64,000 nucleotides of DNA from positions 2,356,001 through 2,420,000 of the forward strand of contig JAAXNY010000011.1 in the NCBI GenBank assembly GCA_013420905.1. Reading direction: 5' to 3'. The notes beneath the pieces were generated by a model that saw only the letters and a program-made list of their open reading frames with translations, was not told the origin of the DNA and made no database searches. Below, in pieces: positions 12,545 through 24,723 of the stretch (positions are counted from its first letter, which is position 1; every line of letters begins with the position of its first letter). The stretch comes from Collybia mongolica. Lineage: Eukaryota > Basidiomycota > Agaricomycetes > Agaricales > Clitocybaceae. Position numbers and translations under genes: made by a program.

Positions 12545-14198
12545 CTAGGTACGACAAACAGCCCCACTTGTTTTGCTGTCAAATAATTTCTTCATGAGCC
12601 TGTGCCGAAACTTCTGTCCATCACTCATAAGGCGGTGATGGGCCTGTTGTAGTTCTGTCATGTCATCATCCTCGCTTCCTGTGTCTGTGTCCTCCTCCCT
12701 GCATCTGTGCTCAGCCCCTTCCCTTTCATCCCAGATATCATAAAGTTCCTCTCGCCACTCCATGTGGTCTCCCCCTTCCTCGATTTGCAAAATAAGATTA
12801 TGGAGGATGATACAGCATTGGATCCACATAACAGCCCAAAGATGCTTCTCATGAGTGTAGACCTGGATGTGAAGCTCAAATAAGGACTGAAATCTACCCT
12901 TCAGCAGTCCAATTGCATGCTCAACGCGAATGCGAATCTATATGCATGAGCAGAACAATCTGATCATGTTATGAAGCACACTAACCTTGGAAAGATGATA
13001 GTTGAAGGTCTTCTGATCTGCATCCAGCTCACCCTTAGCTGGCTTTTTGAACGGTGATACTGACCATGTTTCGGATGGATAGGCTGAGTCTGCCCACATC
13101 CATTCACCTGCCCCAAAGATGCGCTCGTGCTCCTTGAAGGTCCGGGTGCTCCGGAATGCCCAAGAATCATGTACACTCCCAGTATGCCCAACAGAGTAAT
13201 CGACAACCATCAAATTATGAGGGGTTGTAACAAACTACATTGTTGTGAGATTCCAAGTCACAAAGACTATAGTAAACAAAACATACCTGACAATCAATAG
13301 AGTACACTCCATCCTTATCAAACCATGCATCCCCATGCAGCCCAGGATGTTGATAGAATGGGAATTTTGACCCGTCTGCCATCAAAAACCCACCACACCA
13401 TTCTGGACACAAGGCTTCTTCGACGTATGCTTTTGATTGTTCCTTTTCTACAGCATCAGGGAGGTGGATCGCCTCATCATGATGTGAGAGGAGGGCGATG
13501 ATGACACGATCTGTACTTTTCTCAACTGCACCAACAGAAATCCCAGACCACTGGGCTGTGTCCTCAGGAGATGAAGAGTTCCCATAGTGCCCAGCACAAA
13601 AGAGGAAGATACAGAGCTGAATATGTACTGGGAACTGGGAGTTGTTGGAGTTGTTGTGAAACATGGGATGGTCTTCAATCTTCGCAACAAGACTGTCAAA
13701 GGTCTGTGGCTCAACCCAAAGCTTGCGACGAAAGCGTTCTGGGCTATGAACCCTCCAGTGATCTAGGAGGTGGAGCTGCGAGCACTTTGGTATGGGTGGA
13801 GAAGGATAAAGAACCCGAGTGTTTTCGATTGCATACAACAACTCACGGTAGCGTCGCTCCCAGTTGAAGTAGTACTCGATCTCAAAATCTGATATGGAAT
13901 GCAAGCTATCAGTGTCAGAACTTGATGTTGGGGAAGCTGGGTCATCAGTATGCATGAATCCATCAGATGAAATGTAGATGTCAGGTGTATCAATGGACAT
14001 CAGGGAGGCAGCATCTGAGGTGACAGACATCGAATCAGAAGTCCCTGATGATGAGACATCCGAAAGTGCGGAGGCAATGCGTTCCCAGAATCGTTGTTGG
14101 CAGGTCGTGTGGTGGTGTTCCCAGAGTTCTTCGAGGATAACAGTACGTATGGTTGGTGTGGGCATCATGTTTGATTGTATCTGGGGTGCAATCATCAC
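12545..14198 (-). CDS. PIF/Harbinger DDE transposase
   Basis: This is the cut-and-paste transposase of the element. Spliced from three exons (14198-13287, 13234-12986, 12937-12545) it gives 517 aa with no stop. The introns are 52 and 48 nt with GT-AG ends. Catalytic-type residues are visible in the DDE_4/HARBI1 arrangement: D in MADGSKFPF, D in GSVHDSWAF and E in RVEHAIGLLKGRF. The last follows directly after the second splice. A helical N-terminal region and an acidic S/T-rich stretch (around residues 45-95) precede the DDE core. The C-terminal tail is rich in E/D. Everything needed for activity seems present, but expression is unknown. Confidence 0.9.
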
Positions 14199-14454
14199 TG
14201 GTATCCTTCCCGAGGCGGGGTTTGATTATGCCGAGAACCTGCATGGCTGCCGAAAGCCATGTAAAATGCATTTTGTTCTCATTTTCAAAGTGTTTGCATT
14301 TCAGGGCGTTCACGGTTGCCATTTTTCACATCATTTTTGACTTCATTTTTGACCTCATTTTTGTTTGTTTACTGCCAAAATCATTGAAAATGAGTTGAAA
14401 ATGAGATTGAAAATGAGTCGAAAATGGCCCGAAAATGGCTACCGTGAACAACCC

Positions 14455-15458
14455 TAATTCTATCATTCTATAATTCTGTAATGACAGGAGAACAGCTATT
14501 TTTTGTGTTGAACTCCAATTGCAAATTGAAAATCACATATTCAATATTCAGCCAAGGTATCTCTATACAAGAGGCATCAGATCTTCCAATCCCAGACGTC
14601 TTAGTTGAGGCCCCTCCCCCCAAATAAGGATTGTGTTGTGGGTTGTTATTGAAAAACAGCAAGGCAGCATCAGATGGCTACACCTCAACCAAGTTTTCAC
14701 ATCAGACAAGCAGCATCAACATTATTTCAATACTATCATTGATCAAGCTTTGCAAATTTTTACAAGATTAGTGAATTACTTGACATGTACCTGAGAGAAT
14801 CTTTGAATTCTTGCACCAAACACTAGCCCAATATCACAGCTTTAACAACCTACAATTTCTGTGTAAACGGGGAGTCAGGGCCCGCGTCCGGGATCGGAAG
14901 ATCTGACACCTCTTACATCTGCGACTTGTCAGAAAATGACCACCTGAAAGAGAGGTTCCCACTATTGCGATGCATGATGTTTTCCCGGTCAGTCTAGTCC
15001 AGTCGCTGCTAGGATGCACAATTGAATATCCCTCGATTCGTACAATATAATGATGATAATATTTGAAGGTAAAGGTATCGGAGGTATTTGAATAGAACGC
15101 GAAGAGAGAGAGAGAGATTAATAGTCCACAGTGAGTGTGATTTGGTCGGGCGCATATACGCGGATAAATTCCATACCGTAGAAAGTGAATATTCGATCCA
15201 GCAAAGAGATGATGAGGAGGGATGGTATTAAATAAAAAGCATAGGCCGAAAAGAGGATATTGCGGAAAACTTGGTCAGGCACAGGGAGTGAGGGCAGATT
15301 CGTAAAGGGTATCCAAGATACACCGGCGATGGCTGAGGTAGCTCGTGTTTCTGGTCTAACAAGGCATGAATATACAAAAATTGAATCTAGACAACAAAAT
15401 CAGTGACAGTCTGCGAGCAAACGAGAAGAATACTGGGCATACCACAAAGATTGTCGGG
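14455..15458. other. Intergenic: end of repeat island and downstream flank of the Msb1-like gene
   Basis: The first 400 bases are CpG-poor and continue the DNA into which Harbinger inserted. From about 14860 CpG returns. A GA microsatellite lies near 15105. I see no gene. The last few hundred bases are probably the 3' UTR of the minus-strand gene that ends at 15459. Confidence 0.5.
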
Positions 15459-18400
15459 TTAGTTCGTTGCTGGGGGGGTGGCAGGTCTCTCAGAATCTTC
15501 GGTTCCTGGAATCGTTGTTTCCGGAATAGCACTCGTTTCTGGCGCCGACTGAACGACAGAGGGTGTAGTCCCATCTGCGTGCGTTTCGTCGGCATCCGTT
15601 GGGGCGTCTTGTATGTGTGCATCATTCTGTAATGCAAGAGCAGCAGGTTCGCTGGTATCCAAGGCTATCTGAGGGCCAGGGGTGCTGCCGGCCGCGACCA
15701 CGCTTTCAGGCGCGGGCGGCATTCCTTGAGCATCCTCAGCTAGTGGAGATGCGAGAGGAGTGTTAAATTCAGTCGAAGGGATCTCCGAAGCTTCGTCCGT
15801 GGCGGGGGTAATAGGTTCCACAGCGACTGTTGCAGGTTCCGCATCAACCACCGGGACAGCGGGCAGGGCAACGTCGTGGTCAGCTGCAGGATTTTCTGGT
15901 TCGTAAAGAGGTTCTATGTGCATGACGGGCTCAACAGCGGTTTCAGCGGCGAGTTCATCAGCTATGACAGGTTCAGGCGTGTTGGTGTCGGCCTGAGTAT
16001 CGTCAGCAACTGGCGTTGCCTCCACTGACGTTTGCGTAGGGACGATCTCTTCATCAGTGATTTTGACTTCCGGCTCTGCAACGGCTTGGGGTTCTGGGGC
16101 AGAAGTGTCCGGGACTTCGACGGAATCCAATGTCTCTTCAGGCGATTCGGCAGAAGCTTCTTCTTGCACAAGAGCCCCGACATCACGAGTTTCAGTTTCA
16201 ACTCCAACTGGGGGTTCAGTCTCGATAGGTTCCTGGGTTTCGACGGCACCACCCTCAGCTGTAGTGGGAGCGGGAGTATCTTCAGCAAGTGCGGCTGATA
16301 TCGGCTCTTCATGCGCTGAGACCTCCGCAACGGCGAGGGTGTTTTCATCAGCGAGGACTGCGAGTTCGGGGGTGGGCTCACGGGCGGCTACAAGTTCTTC
16401 GGGCGAAGTAACACTAGCGGGAATTTCAGCAACCACGGCCTCCTCCTTCGGTTCGGGGGTGGGTTCACGAGCAGCCGCAGATTCTTCCGGCGAAGCGACA
16501 CTGGCAGCCTCTGGAGCGGGAGCCGGAGTGGGCTCCGCCGCTACTAATTCAACAGCTATAAACTGGTCCTTGGGCTCGGGAGTGGGTTCACGAGGGACCA
16601 CGGGCTCTACAGGCGAGGCGGCGCGAACGGAAACGTCAGTGTGTGGGATTGGAGCAGGCGTGGGTTCTGTCGCCGGGGTATCTGCAACGGCTTCAGCCTC
16701 ATTGTGAGAATGTCCATTCTGCATTGTAGGGACAGCTTCCGGATGAGAGACGTGGATGGCTTCATCATCGGCCTTGATTGGTACCGGTGGTGCTGGAGCT
16801 GCCTCGGCTTCAACGGGCAAGGAGGCTTCGGGCTTAGCTGCAACAGCCTCTACCAAGGGCGTTGTATCCGCTGGGGGAGAAGGCTTGTCTGCTAACGTTG
16901 CGGGTGTTGGGTCTGCTTTCGCGGCTTCTGGCAATGTGGTTGCCACAGTGGCAGCTGCACCACCTACAGCAGCAGCCCCGACCACCGCAGCGGCACCTGC
17001 CATTAGGTCGTGTCCTTCCACTCCGTTAGCCTTCCCGTTCTCTCCGCTCTTCCTCGAGACGTCCACCGACTTCCTGGGAACATCCGTCGACTTTTTGGGC
17101 TTGGGAGAAGGCACCCTCAGCTTCACAGTTTCCACCCTCTCGTCCTCTTCAGCCAGAATTTCACCCATCTCACCGACCCGTGGAGAGTGACCAGCTTTCT
17201 TCCTACCCTTCGTTGATTTTTCGATGGAGGACATCGAATTGCGTGAGGTGAAGAAGCTGAATCTTTTTCGCACCGAACCTGCCGTATCGGACTTGAAAGA
17301 TGGCTTGGGCGATGACGCTCTAGGCCTCCTTGACGGTTCAGCCGAGTGGCCGTCCTGGGAGGTAGGCGGGGATAGCCTCTTGAAAGACTGTTCAATCACC
17401 AGCCAATCCAGTTTCTTCCCATCAAGTTCAACCCCCGAAAGACTTGACTTGAGTTTGCATATGATGAACGCTGGCCAGTCAGAGGAAATGGGATCCAACA
17501 ACGCATCACTCCAGAAATCGATGAACGCCTCGTCCAACTGGGTGACGGAGACGAGGGTTGTTTCCGAGACAGTCTTCTCCTCGATAGGGGTTTCTTGAAT
17601 GACAGCACTTCGGGGGGTATCCAGAGACTTGCGAGTGCTGGCGAGAGAAACTGGGGAGGCTTTAGGGCGCTTGGCTGATCGGGGGAGAGTCACCTCCATA
17701 TCCTTCTCCTTTTCGAGAAGGGTCGAAGCAAGGGGCTTGGCAGCTGTTGACTTCTCGAAGAATCCAGACGTGGAAAACTCGGCCCAGTCTGTTGGCGATG
17801 CGGAGGGCAATGTGGTAGGCTCCGTTGCAGGCTTAGTGTGGCGTGTAGTTGGTGAAGCGCTATTGCTAGCTCCGGCACCACTGCCAACGGCCTTATCTCC
17901 GTCACTCATGGAGAAAGAGCGCCTTCGAGAAGCAAGAGCCTGTTGTGGGAGGAAGAGGCTGAAAGTCGGTGAGGTGGGCTCGGATCCGTCATTGTCGATC
18001 GGCACGAGGGACAAGAAACGGATGGTCTCATCAGCAAAGATGTGACTGAGCCCGGGGTAGGCACCTGGCGACTCGCCATTCTCTTCAGTGCCGGCCTTCT
18101 TGATGACTTCCCAGAGGTTTGCATTAGGATTATTCTCAGTCGACACGGCTTTGAAGGCTTCAGCGATGAGCCGAAGGGGATGGTGCCGGGGCTGTTTGGC
18201 CGTCGCAGACAACTCGGTCTCGATTTGAACGAATAACGCGTCATATTGGCGGGTAGAGAAACGGGGTCTAGAGAGAATGCCTGTCTCTGAAGATGGAGTA
18301 TTATTTTTGTGGTACGGGTATTGATGTATCAGTTCCAAGAGGCGGGTAGGCATTCTGGATCTTGAGGCCTCGTCTCTGCGGTACGGCGTAAGAAACATGT

Positions 18401-19482
18401 GATGCATAAAAATAACAACTAACCTTATCCGTGACAAGAAGAGGTGTTCCAGCATGCGACCAGAGCGCTCCCACCGAGCATAGAAGGTAGACCAGTCATC
18501 CTTCTCCTCTGCACGTAGAGATGTCAAGAGCCAAAGCCCAAAGAATTTTGATAATTTGCTGCCCGATATACCATTCGTCTCCGCACGGGCGGCCAACGCC
18601 GATAGAATCTCGAGCGTTGCAGTCAAAAGTTCAAGGTGGGCGGCAGGGAGTTGAGGAGGAAGATGTGTTGAGAAAGCATTAGGAGGATACTCTGATGTAC
18701 GCTCGGCTTCGAAAAAATTATTGTACCATCCATCTTCCTTCCCAAAGGTAGTGCCTTCCAACTTCAGATGGCGAAGACCCCAACGCAGGACAGCGGCAAC
18801 ATCATGAGGGGAGCGAGTAGACGATATCTCCGACTCGAAAGCGGATATGAAAGCAGTAGGAGTCGGAGAGAGCGTGGTTATAGGGCTTTTAGGAGCCAAA
18901 GATTGGATAAACAGCGAGATTAGTCTCCGCTGTATATCCGGAGAGGCAGAATACCAATGAGGGTGCATGATCCCGAGGGTTTCGAGGCCTTCAGAGGTGC
19001 GGGTTAGTTGGGTACGTAATAAGCTTGCGCGACGTACCTCGTGCTGTGATGGCCTGTGCGCATGCACGGACGAGGATCAGCGTCTCGAGGGGATTCAATC
19101 GACGGCTTCCGAGAGCGTTGTCACCAAGGATGATTTGCGCATCCGGGTCACCTTCAAAAACCACACCAAGTGCTCGGGAAGTTGGACCTTCTTTGGGGCC
19201 TGGAAGATTCAACGATAACTGAGGAATGTCGATGCGCTTCTCCGATACGTCAGGAGAAGCGGGGCGTGACTTCGCTCTGAATAAAGCAAAGCTATCCTTC
19301 TCCTTTTCCTTCCCATGCGCATTTCCCTTGCCATTGGGTACCTCTGGAAACTTCGTGGCACTCGGAGACACCGACTCGAACTTCCCTTCCAAAAGAGAGG
19401 AATCAGACGCACGACCCTGCGAACGAGGGGACTCCTTGTCGTCCTTCTTACGTCCAAAGACCTTGGACAAAAACGAAGGCAT
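15459..19482 (-). CDS. Msb1/Mug8-like morphogenesis protein with RhoGAP-like domain
   Basis: Proteins of the Msb1 family (DUF1708) act in Rho/Cdc42-linked polarity and cell-wall growth. The spliced frame has three exons (19482-19038, 18988-18424, 18375-15459) and encodes 1308 aa. The N-terminus MPSFLSKVFGRKKDD is basic. The conserved core contains LNPLETLILVRACAQAITARG, LETLGIMHPHWYSASPDIQR and WLLTSLRAEEKDDW. The second intron is 48 nt, a multiple of three, so it could be misread as coding. Removing it gives SRIRDEASRSRMPTRL, which fits better. The last roughly 600 residues are low-complexity A/E/P/T with several REPTPEPK-like repeats and are probably disordered. The family call is from domain blocks. 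The tail has no assigned function. Confidence 0.85.
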
Positions 19483-20894
19483 GGCGTGGTCTTAATAGAA
19501 TATTAACGGGCTTATCAAAACGCGAGATGTGGGGTCAGGATTGCGGTCATAGATGAACCCTGAGATTTACTGAATAGACTCACAGCCGTATATGTGGACC
19601 AGAGGCCAATTGGTAGTGAACGTTGCCAAAGCCACGCTGCTGTCCAAGGCGTTTTGTGGAGAAGATTCAACAGGCCACGTGCAACTTATCCTAATTCGGC
19701 TAAATAAATATTTTGCAGAACAATTGTCTTGGAATTTCTCCCATTCACGTTCACCACGTCCACATTCATGTCTACCCTGGTCTCTGCGGCCCTCTAATAA
19801 GCGCTAAGACTCGATCCTACTCGTGTTCGGCGGGTTTTTGGGGAGATCCAAGACCTGTATCCAGCTCGCCAAGCTGCCAAATCCAAACCCAGCTCTCAAC
19901 AGAGTATTCATCACTCAAGGAATGATAGGGAAGGGTCCAACATTCAACTGAATATACTTCCCTTTTCATCAGGTTTTGAGCCTAGCGTTCAAACGGTTAG
20001 AGCCTGCGATATCGTTCCGAGCTCCGATTTATAACGCTTGCCTGAATCTCCCTCGTTGAAAAGTACTGGAACCCATGGAATCCAGGACACTTCATGGCGG
20101 CAACATTAACATATCAACAACTACTGGTGAATACAGTCGTTCGATAGTCACCTTGCGTAGAGTTCCGCAACTGAAAAACCCATCAACGGTGTAGGCTTAA
20201 TCGCCATCGCTCAACGAAAGACATCTTGGAAGGTAACAGTTAATGCCACCAGAATTAACCTCATCACCACACATCAAGTGATTGATGTAGTTGACCCTCG
20301 GATCATCACAGTGGCTCCTCATCTTATACCACGCCCGGTGGTCCTGGACCATGCTATAACTCGAACGTCCAAACCCGGGGCTGAAGGTAATACAAACCTT
20401 CCGAAGCCTAACATGGGTGCTAATTAGAGATCTTCAACAGGGAGACGACTCTCCGGTAGGAAGCAGGTGCGCCAGCAAACTTCAGAATCTGAACACTGGA
20501 CCAAGCGGGGGCAACAGTGGAAGCAGTTAGGTACCGATGTATTCATCGGATCGGCGGGGTTATCATATGGATACCATGATGTACGCGAGTTTATTTCCTG
20601 GTTTCTCAAGTTCATTTGATGTCGTTTGGGCCACCATACAGTCATGGAATAAGAACTAAAGTATTTTCAAAAGCTCGTACCATTTCTTCTGTGTTGTAAA
20701 GGGTGGAGATGGCAAAGATTAAATTATTACACCGATATTACGTCATAACGATTTTGAATGTGGACGGACCCAGTTTACTGACCCCAAGCCTTCATGAGTT
20801 GCCAAACCATCATTTACGAGTTACTGTAGCGGTCATTATCCCTCAGCGACACTTTCTCGAATCAACTACGTATGGTATAGCGCCAGCCGCAATA
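19483..20894. other. Divergent intergenic region
   Basis: This 1.4-kb region separates the starts of the Msb1-like gene (minus) and the membrane protein gene (plus), so it should hold both promoters. CpG content is normal. I found no coding frame with splice support in it. Confidence 0.5.
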
Positions 20895-21947
20895 ATGCCC
20901 CGGATGCACATTATAACTGTGGCTCGCTCGCCAACTCCCACATTGCAGCCTCGTGTACCACAAACCAGTATCAGCACCACCAGCGACAGACCGTATTTTC
21001 CAGAACCAAGCACCCTTGTTCCGCCTCAGAAAGGTGATGACACACCGAATACAAGAAATTCACTAGCGAAGGTAAGTAACGCCGTTCGGAAATATAGCCG
21101 ACATCGTCTTCATCACTCCCACCAGTCTGTCCTCGAGTATGCCCTCCTCGCAGTTGCAATCGTGATATTCAGTTGTCTAGTTATTCGCCGGTACGTTCTT
21201 CCTCGAAAACACACGAGCACATAGCTAAGCGCTAATAATCATCCACCCCTATATCTACTTCTATTTTTTCCCATGTTTACTACACCAACGCCTCTTATCA
21301 GTCTAACCCGCCTAAAGCGCACAAACCAACCTCTTCGAAACTTCTTTTCATGTTCTAGCACTCCGAACCCCACCTCTACGCCCCAACGCACCTTCCCGCG
21401 CACCACCGGCCTTCCCAGCCTCAGAAGCCTCCCGTTCTACCCCTCGGCCGCATACGACCCGCATGACCGACGTATACGCGGTCAGGGCATGGACACACTT
21501 GGGCGTCGCCTCGGGACTCCTGGGGGCGAATACGACTATGACCATGACGACAAGGACTTGCTGCCCGCTTACGACACGACTGGCGGGCCACCGAAATACA
21601 TCGATGTTGAGCTAGACTTTTTAGGCAGGAACCAGGCGGGCGGCGGGAGGCCTGTGGGCGCTGGAGTAGGAGTTGGAGCGGGAACAAGGACATTGAGTGG
21701 AGAGCCTGATAGTGGTTCAGAGAGGGGTGATGGTGCCAATTCGCCGCGTTCTGCCCAGGTGCCCGAACCGCCACTGTCGATCCGGGGCTCGTTACCGTTC
21801 AGGTCAGCGACTAGAACGACACCCCCTGCGAACTCCGGGACGAGGGCTCTACCAACGACGACACCATCGCTCGGGATATTTGAGGAACCTGCGCCGTTGG
21901 CGACAACAACACACACGGCTCTGCCTCCACCAAGAGCCGATGGCTAA
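20895..21947 (+). CDS. Single-pass membrane protein with cytoplasmic PPxY tail
   Basis: Two exons (20895-21190 and 21302-21947) encode 313 aa. A serine/threonine/proline-rich N-terminal part is followed by one hydrophobic segment (VLEYALLAVAIVIFSCLVI, residues about 82-100) with basic residues after it, then a long tail. The tail contains YDPHDRRIRGQGMDTLGRR and DLLPAYDTTGGPPKY. The PPKY is a PPxY motif of the kind bound by WW domains of Rsp5-type ubiquitin ligases. The joining intron is 111 nt. An in-frame ATG lies further upstream at 20703; the 20895 ATG was chosen because the protein-like sequence begins there. This type of protein is common and uncharacterised in agaricomycetes. Confidence 0.65.
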
Positions 21948-22368
21948 CGCAATCCATGCCCGCTGCGGATTGGATGACAGTATCTTTTTGAACGCTCAAC
22001 TATTATTGAACTTGTACTAATGTATGTCAGACACTCACTCTTCCTGCTGGACAACTCTCCTTACATGGACACCAAGTATTATACCACATCTCATCTCGCT
22101 TTTGTCCATACCGCTTGCCTGCCCCGCGACATGTACAATGTACACGCCCAATCCAATGTGAAATTTATTTTTATGACATCTTTGACACGGGTGAGGACGA
22201 TAAACACCCTGGGTTTATCCGAGGCTTGGAGAAATTGGATTTTATCATCGACGGCTGCCTTCGCCACCATTGCTTTCGTCAAGTCGCCCATACCGTCGAC
22301 CGGTGTAGGGCTTCAGTCTTGCGCTGTACCACTGACACTTTCCGCAACTGCTTTAACAGAGGTTGTAC
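21948..22368. other. Intergenic with a possible minus-strand coding fragment
   Basis: A minus-strand frame (22291-22091) reads MGDLTKAMVAKAAVDDKIQF and onward, and keeps going upstream with protein-like composition until a stop. I do not recognise it. It may be the remnant of a gene interrupted by the adjacent hAT-type element. Confidence 0.25.
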
Positions 22369-22930
22369 CAGGGGGGGGGGGGGGGGGCGGTAGAAGAATC
22401 CGAGACCTTGAGTCCCCTGGACCCTTACATCAAGGGTCTCGTAGGGTCCTCCGTGGGACAACGTCTCAAAATAGGAAATTCAGTTCTGCTAATTTCGGCC
22501 AAGTTCAATTGCACCACACTGAATGAGAATCTGTTATCTTCTTCTCCTTATTCCACCCCATCTATGTACTTCACCATATAAATATTTGCAAGTCAAGGTA
22601 AATGATACTAAGGGTCTTTGGTTTAACCTTACCAATATATGTAGGGGAGCCTGCCCTAGCTGTAGCTATTGTAACCTTCCAAAGCATATTACAGTGAAAA
22701 AGCTTGAGGCTGAGGCCAACATTAACTACAGTATTACTTATGTGGGCAAACTACAAAGCTCAAAGACATGAGGAATCATGTGGGAAGGCACTTGCTTTTT
22801 GCTCAGAGGAAAACAAATCAATTTGAGTTCCTACTTGAGACGTTGTCCCACGGAGGACCCTACGAGACCCTTGATGTAAGGGTCCAGGGGACTCAAGGTC
22901 TCGGATTCTTCTACCCCCCCCCCCCCCCTG
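22369..22930. mobile_element. hAT-type MITE with long inverted repeats and G-tract ends
   Basis: The element starts CA followed by 17 G and ends with a run of C followed by TG. It is flanked on both sides by the same 8 bp, GGTTGTAC (22361-22368 and 22931-22938). Inverted arms of roughly 95-105 bp follow (22369 to about 22473, and about 22838 to 22930), nearly identical apart from the length of the G run. CAGGG-type ends with an 8-bp duplication are the hallmark of the hAT superfamily. There is no transposase inside, so it is non-autonomous (562 bp). Confidence 0.88.
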
Positions 22931-22938
22931 GGTTGTAC

Positions 22939-23634
22939 AAACCTTTATTCTGCCTAGATCCAAGGAGGTCTCAGGATAGTGATCCAACACCCAAAGCCAT
23001 TCAAGAAAAATTAAATCTGACCTCCAATATTTATTGTTGGGGAGGAGTCTAGAGATGATTAGTGTAATACGATCCCATCAAAATGGAGTCGGGAAGGGCC
23101 AAAAGAAGTGGGAAAGTGTGGGAAAAGCTGAAATGGACCAGAAACCAGCAAAGTGGACCACCGTCGGCCTTGGGGAGTTTACATAATACAGCCATCAATG
23201 TTGAGGCACTTGAACCGGAGTGCTTCCCCCCAACGTTTGGTTACTCGTGCTGAACACTCCTTACAGTGAGAGGACACTGTCTCCTTGTGCCCCGGCTCTA
23301 TCTACTGCCCAATGTCCGAAAATACACTACACATATCTATAATATTAATTATTGAAGCTACTAACACCCATGGATTTTGTTCAACTTGATTTAATTTTGT
23401 TTTCCTGTCAAAAATGATGCATTTGAAGTTGGAGGCTGGCGAGGCTTGGATGATTGTTGTGGTGTGTGTTCTGTCTGTGGCAGGGACAGTTCCACTGGCA
23501 TGGGTGGCAAGGTGGTGCACCAAGATTGTGAAGTGCAGTTGGGATGAAACCAGGGGAGGAGAATGTGTTGGGACCTCAGGGTGTGTACCCATGTCCATCA
23601 CCACCAGTACCACTCACCACCATCACTGCCAGCA
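22939..23634. other. Unassigned sequence between two elements
   Basis: I find no supported gene. A plus-strand frame at 23414-23731 runs into the LTR that starts at 23635 and is not convincing as a protein. Confidence 0.4.
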
Positions 23635-23839
23635 TGTTGGAATAGGGCAATCTGGCGGATTAGTCACACCACATGGATATTTTAGTTTCGCTTTTTATAA
23701 TGGACTCACATATGATTTATTATTGCTATAGGAATTATTTTATTTATGTATTTATACGAGTCATTTTGTACACTATTTTGATATCTCAATTCACTATATT
23801 ATTCTTGCCCTTTTCATTCTCTTGCTGCTAAGTTCAACA
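23635..23839 (+). mobile_element. 5' LTR of a copia-type retrotransposon
   Basis: The 205-bp segment begins TGTTGGAATAG and ends AGTTCAACA. It is followed at once by GGTTATGGGCCC, which closely resembles the initiator-tRNA-Met anticodon-region primer site used by copia elements, and then by a gag-like frame. The 3' LTR is not in the window. Confidence 0.65.
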
Positions 23840-24720
23840 GGTTATGGGCCCTGACCTTAATCATTTTGAAAAATCATTACCTCATCCATATGTCATCCAT
23901 CAAACCCTGATCAAGTTGTTATGGGCCATGACCAAATCATCCAGAAACATTTACCAAATTGAGGCACTACGTGGTGCCCCACACATGGAAAATCAAAATG
24001 ATTGACATCTTGACTGATCAAGGTCTAATTGGTTATGTGGACAGTTTGAATTCAAGCCCAACTGATGAAGGGAATGTGGAAGAATGGTGTACAAAGGACA
24101 GGAAGGCTCTATCAACCATAGGGCTCCATGTAGGGGATGGACTGCTAGTTTATGTAATGGGTGCTGGGACATCAAATGAGGCCTGGACCACACTGTGCTC
24201 TATGTATGAGGCATGTGGTCCAATTGGAATTGTAATAGTGCATTGAAAGTTATTTCAAGCACAATGTGCTGAGAGTGCCAATCTTGAGGAACACATTTGG
24301 ACCCTGCATGGCTACATCAAAGAATTGGTCAGATTGGGCTCAAAAATCAACAATGAAGATTTCAGCATAACATTGCTGATGTCCCTACCTGACACATGGG
24401 ACCTGTTTATCTTTTCAGTTGATTCTGCCACTCTCAAGGAGAGCCACAAGTTAATTGCCAGAATTTTGGAGGAAGATTGATGGACCAAATCTCAGCAACA
24501 GGGGGATATAACCCTGGCAGCAAAATACAATCCAAATGTGATGTGCTATGAATGCAATCAGAAAGGTCACATTGCCTTCCATTGCCCTAAAAGGAAAAGG
24601 GGATAATCTGATAAAAAATGGAGGCCAAAATGGAAAAAGAAAAATGGCAGTAAGCTGGACAAGGCTAACCAAGCCTCAGACAGTTATGCTTATGTAGCAG
24701 TGCTAAAAACCAGGTGGATA
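23840..24720 (+). pseudogene. Copia-type gag remnant with zinc knuckle
   Basis: The reading frame, broken by stops at about 24244, 24478 and 24604, shows the usual copia gag order. It has a WKIKMIDILTDQGL block (near 23985), a central helical region with LWVYV-like spacing lost, the LISLPDTWD-like block LLMSLPDTWDLF (near 24380) and a CCHC knuckle CYECNQKGHIAFHC (near 24545). A basic tail follows and is cut by the TTA-flanked Harbinger end at 24724. No pol region follows. CpG is very low. Confidence 0.75.
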
Positions 24721-24723
24721 TTA

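Larger units (their letters stand above)
10654..14454. mobile_element. PIF/Harbinger DNA transposon, apparently complete
   Basis: The ends are GGGTTGTTCACGATAGCC and its inverted partner GGCTACCGTGAACAACCC, followed inward by many ATTTTCA/TGAAAAT words in both arms. The flanking bases are ATA on the left and TAA on the right, so the usual TWA duplication is imperfect. Inside are two convergent genes typical of the superfamily: a Myb-like protein (plus) and a DDE transposase (minus). Both splice to full frames. CpG content is clearly higher than in the surrounding island, which points to recent insertion. Confidence 0.88.

Noticed and set aside
16057..16707. 216-aa plus-strand open frame rich in S/A/G/T
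   Set aside because: It is the antisense of the low-complexity tail of the Msb1-like gene. Codon bias of that tail keeps the other strand open.
18376..18423. 48-nt stretch kept open in the Msb1-like frame
   Set aside because: Although in frame, it has GT-AG ends, and removing it gives the better conserved join SRIRDEAS, so it was treated as an intron.
22091..22291. 66-aa minus-strand frame as an independent gene
   Set aside because: The protein character is good but there is no start context, family or splice partner. It is mentioned only as a possible fragment.
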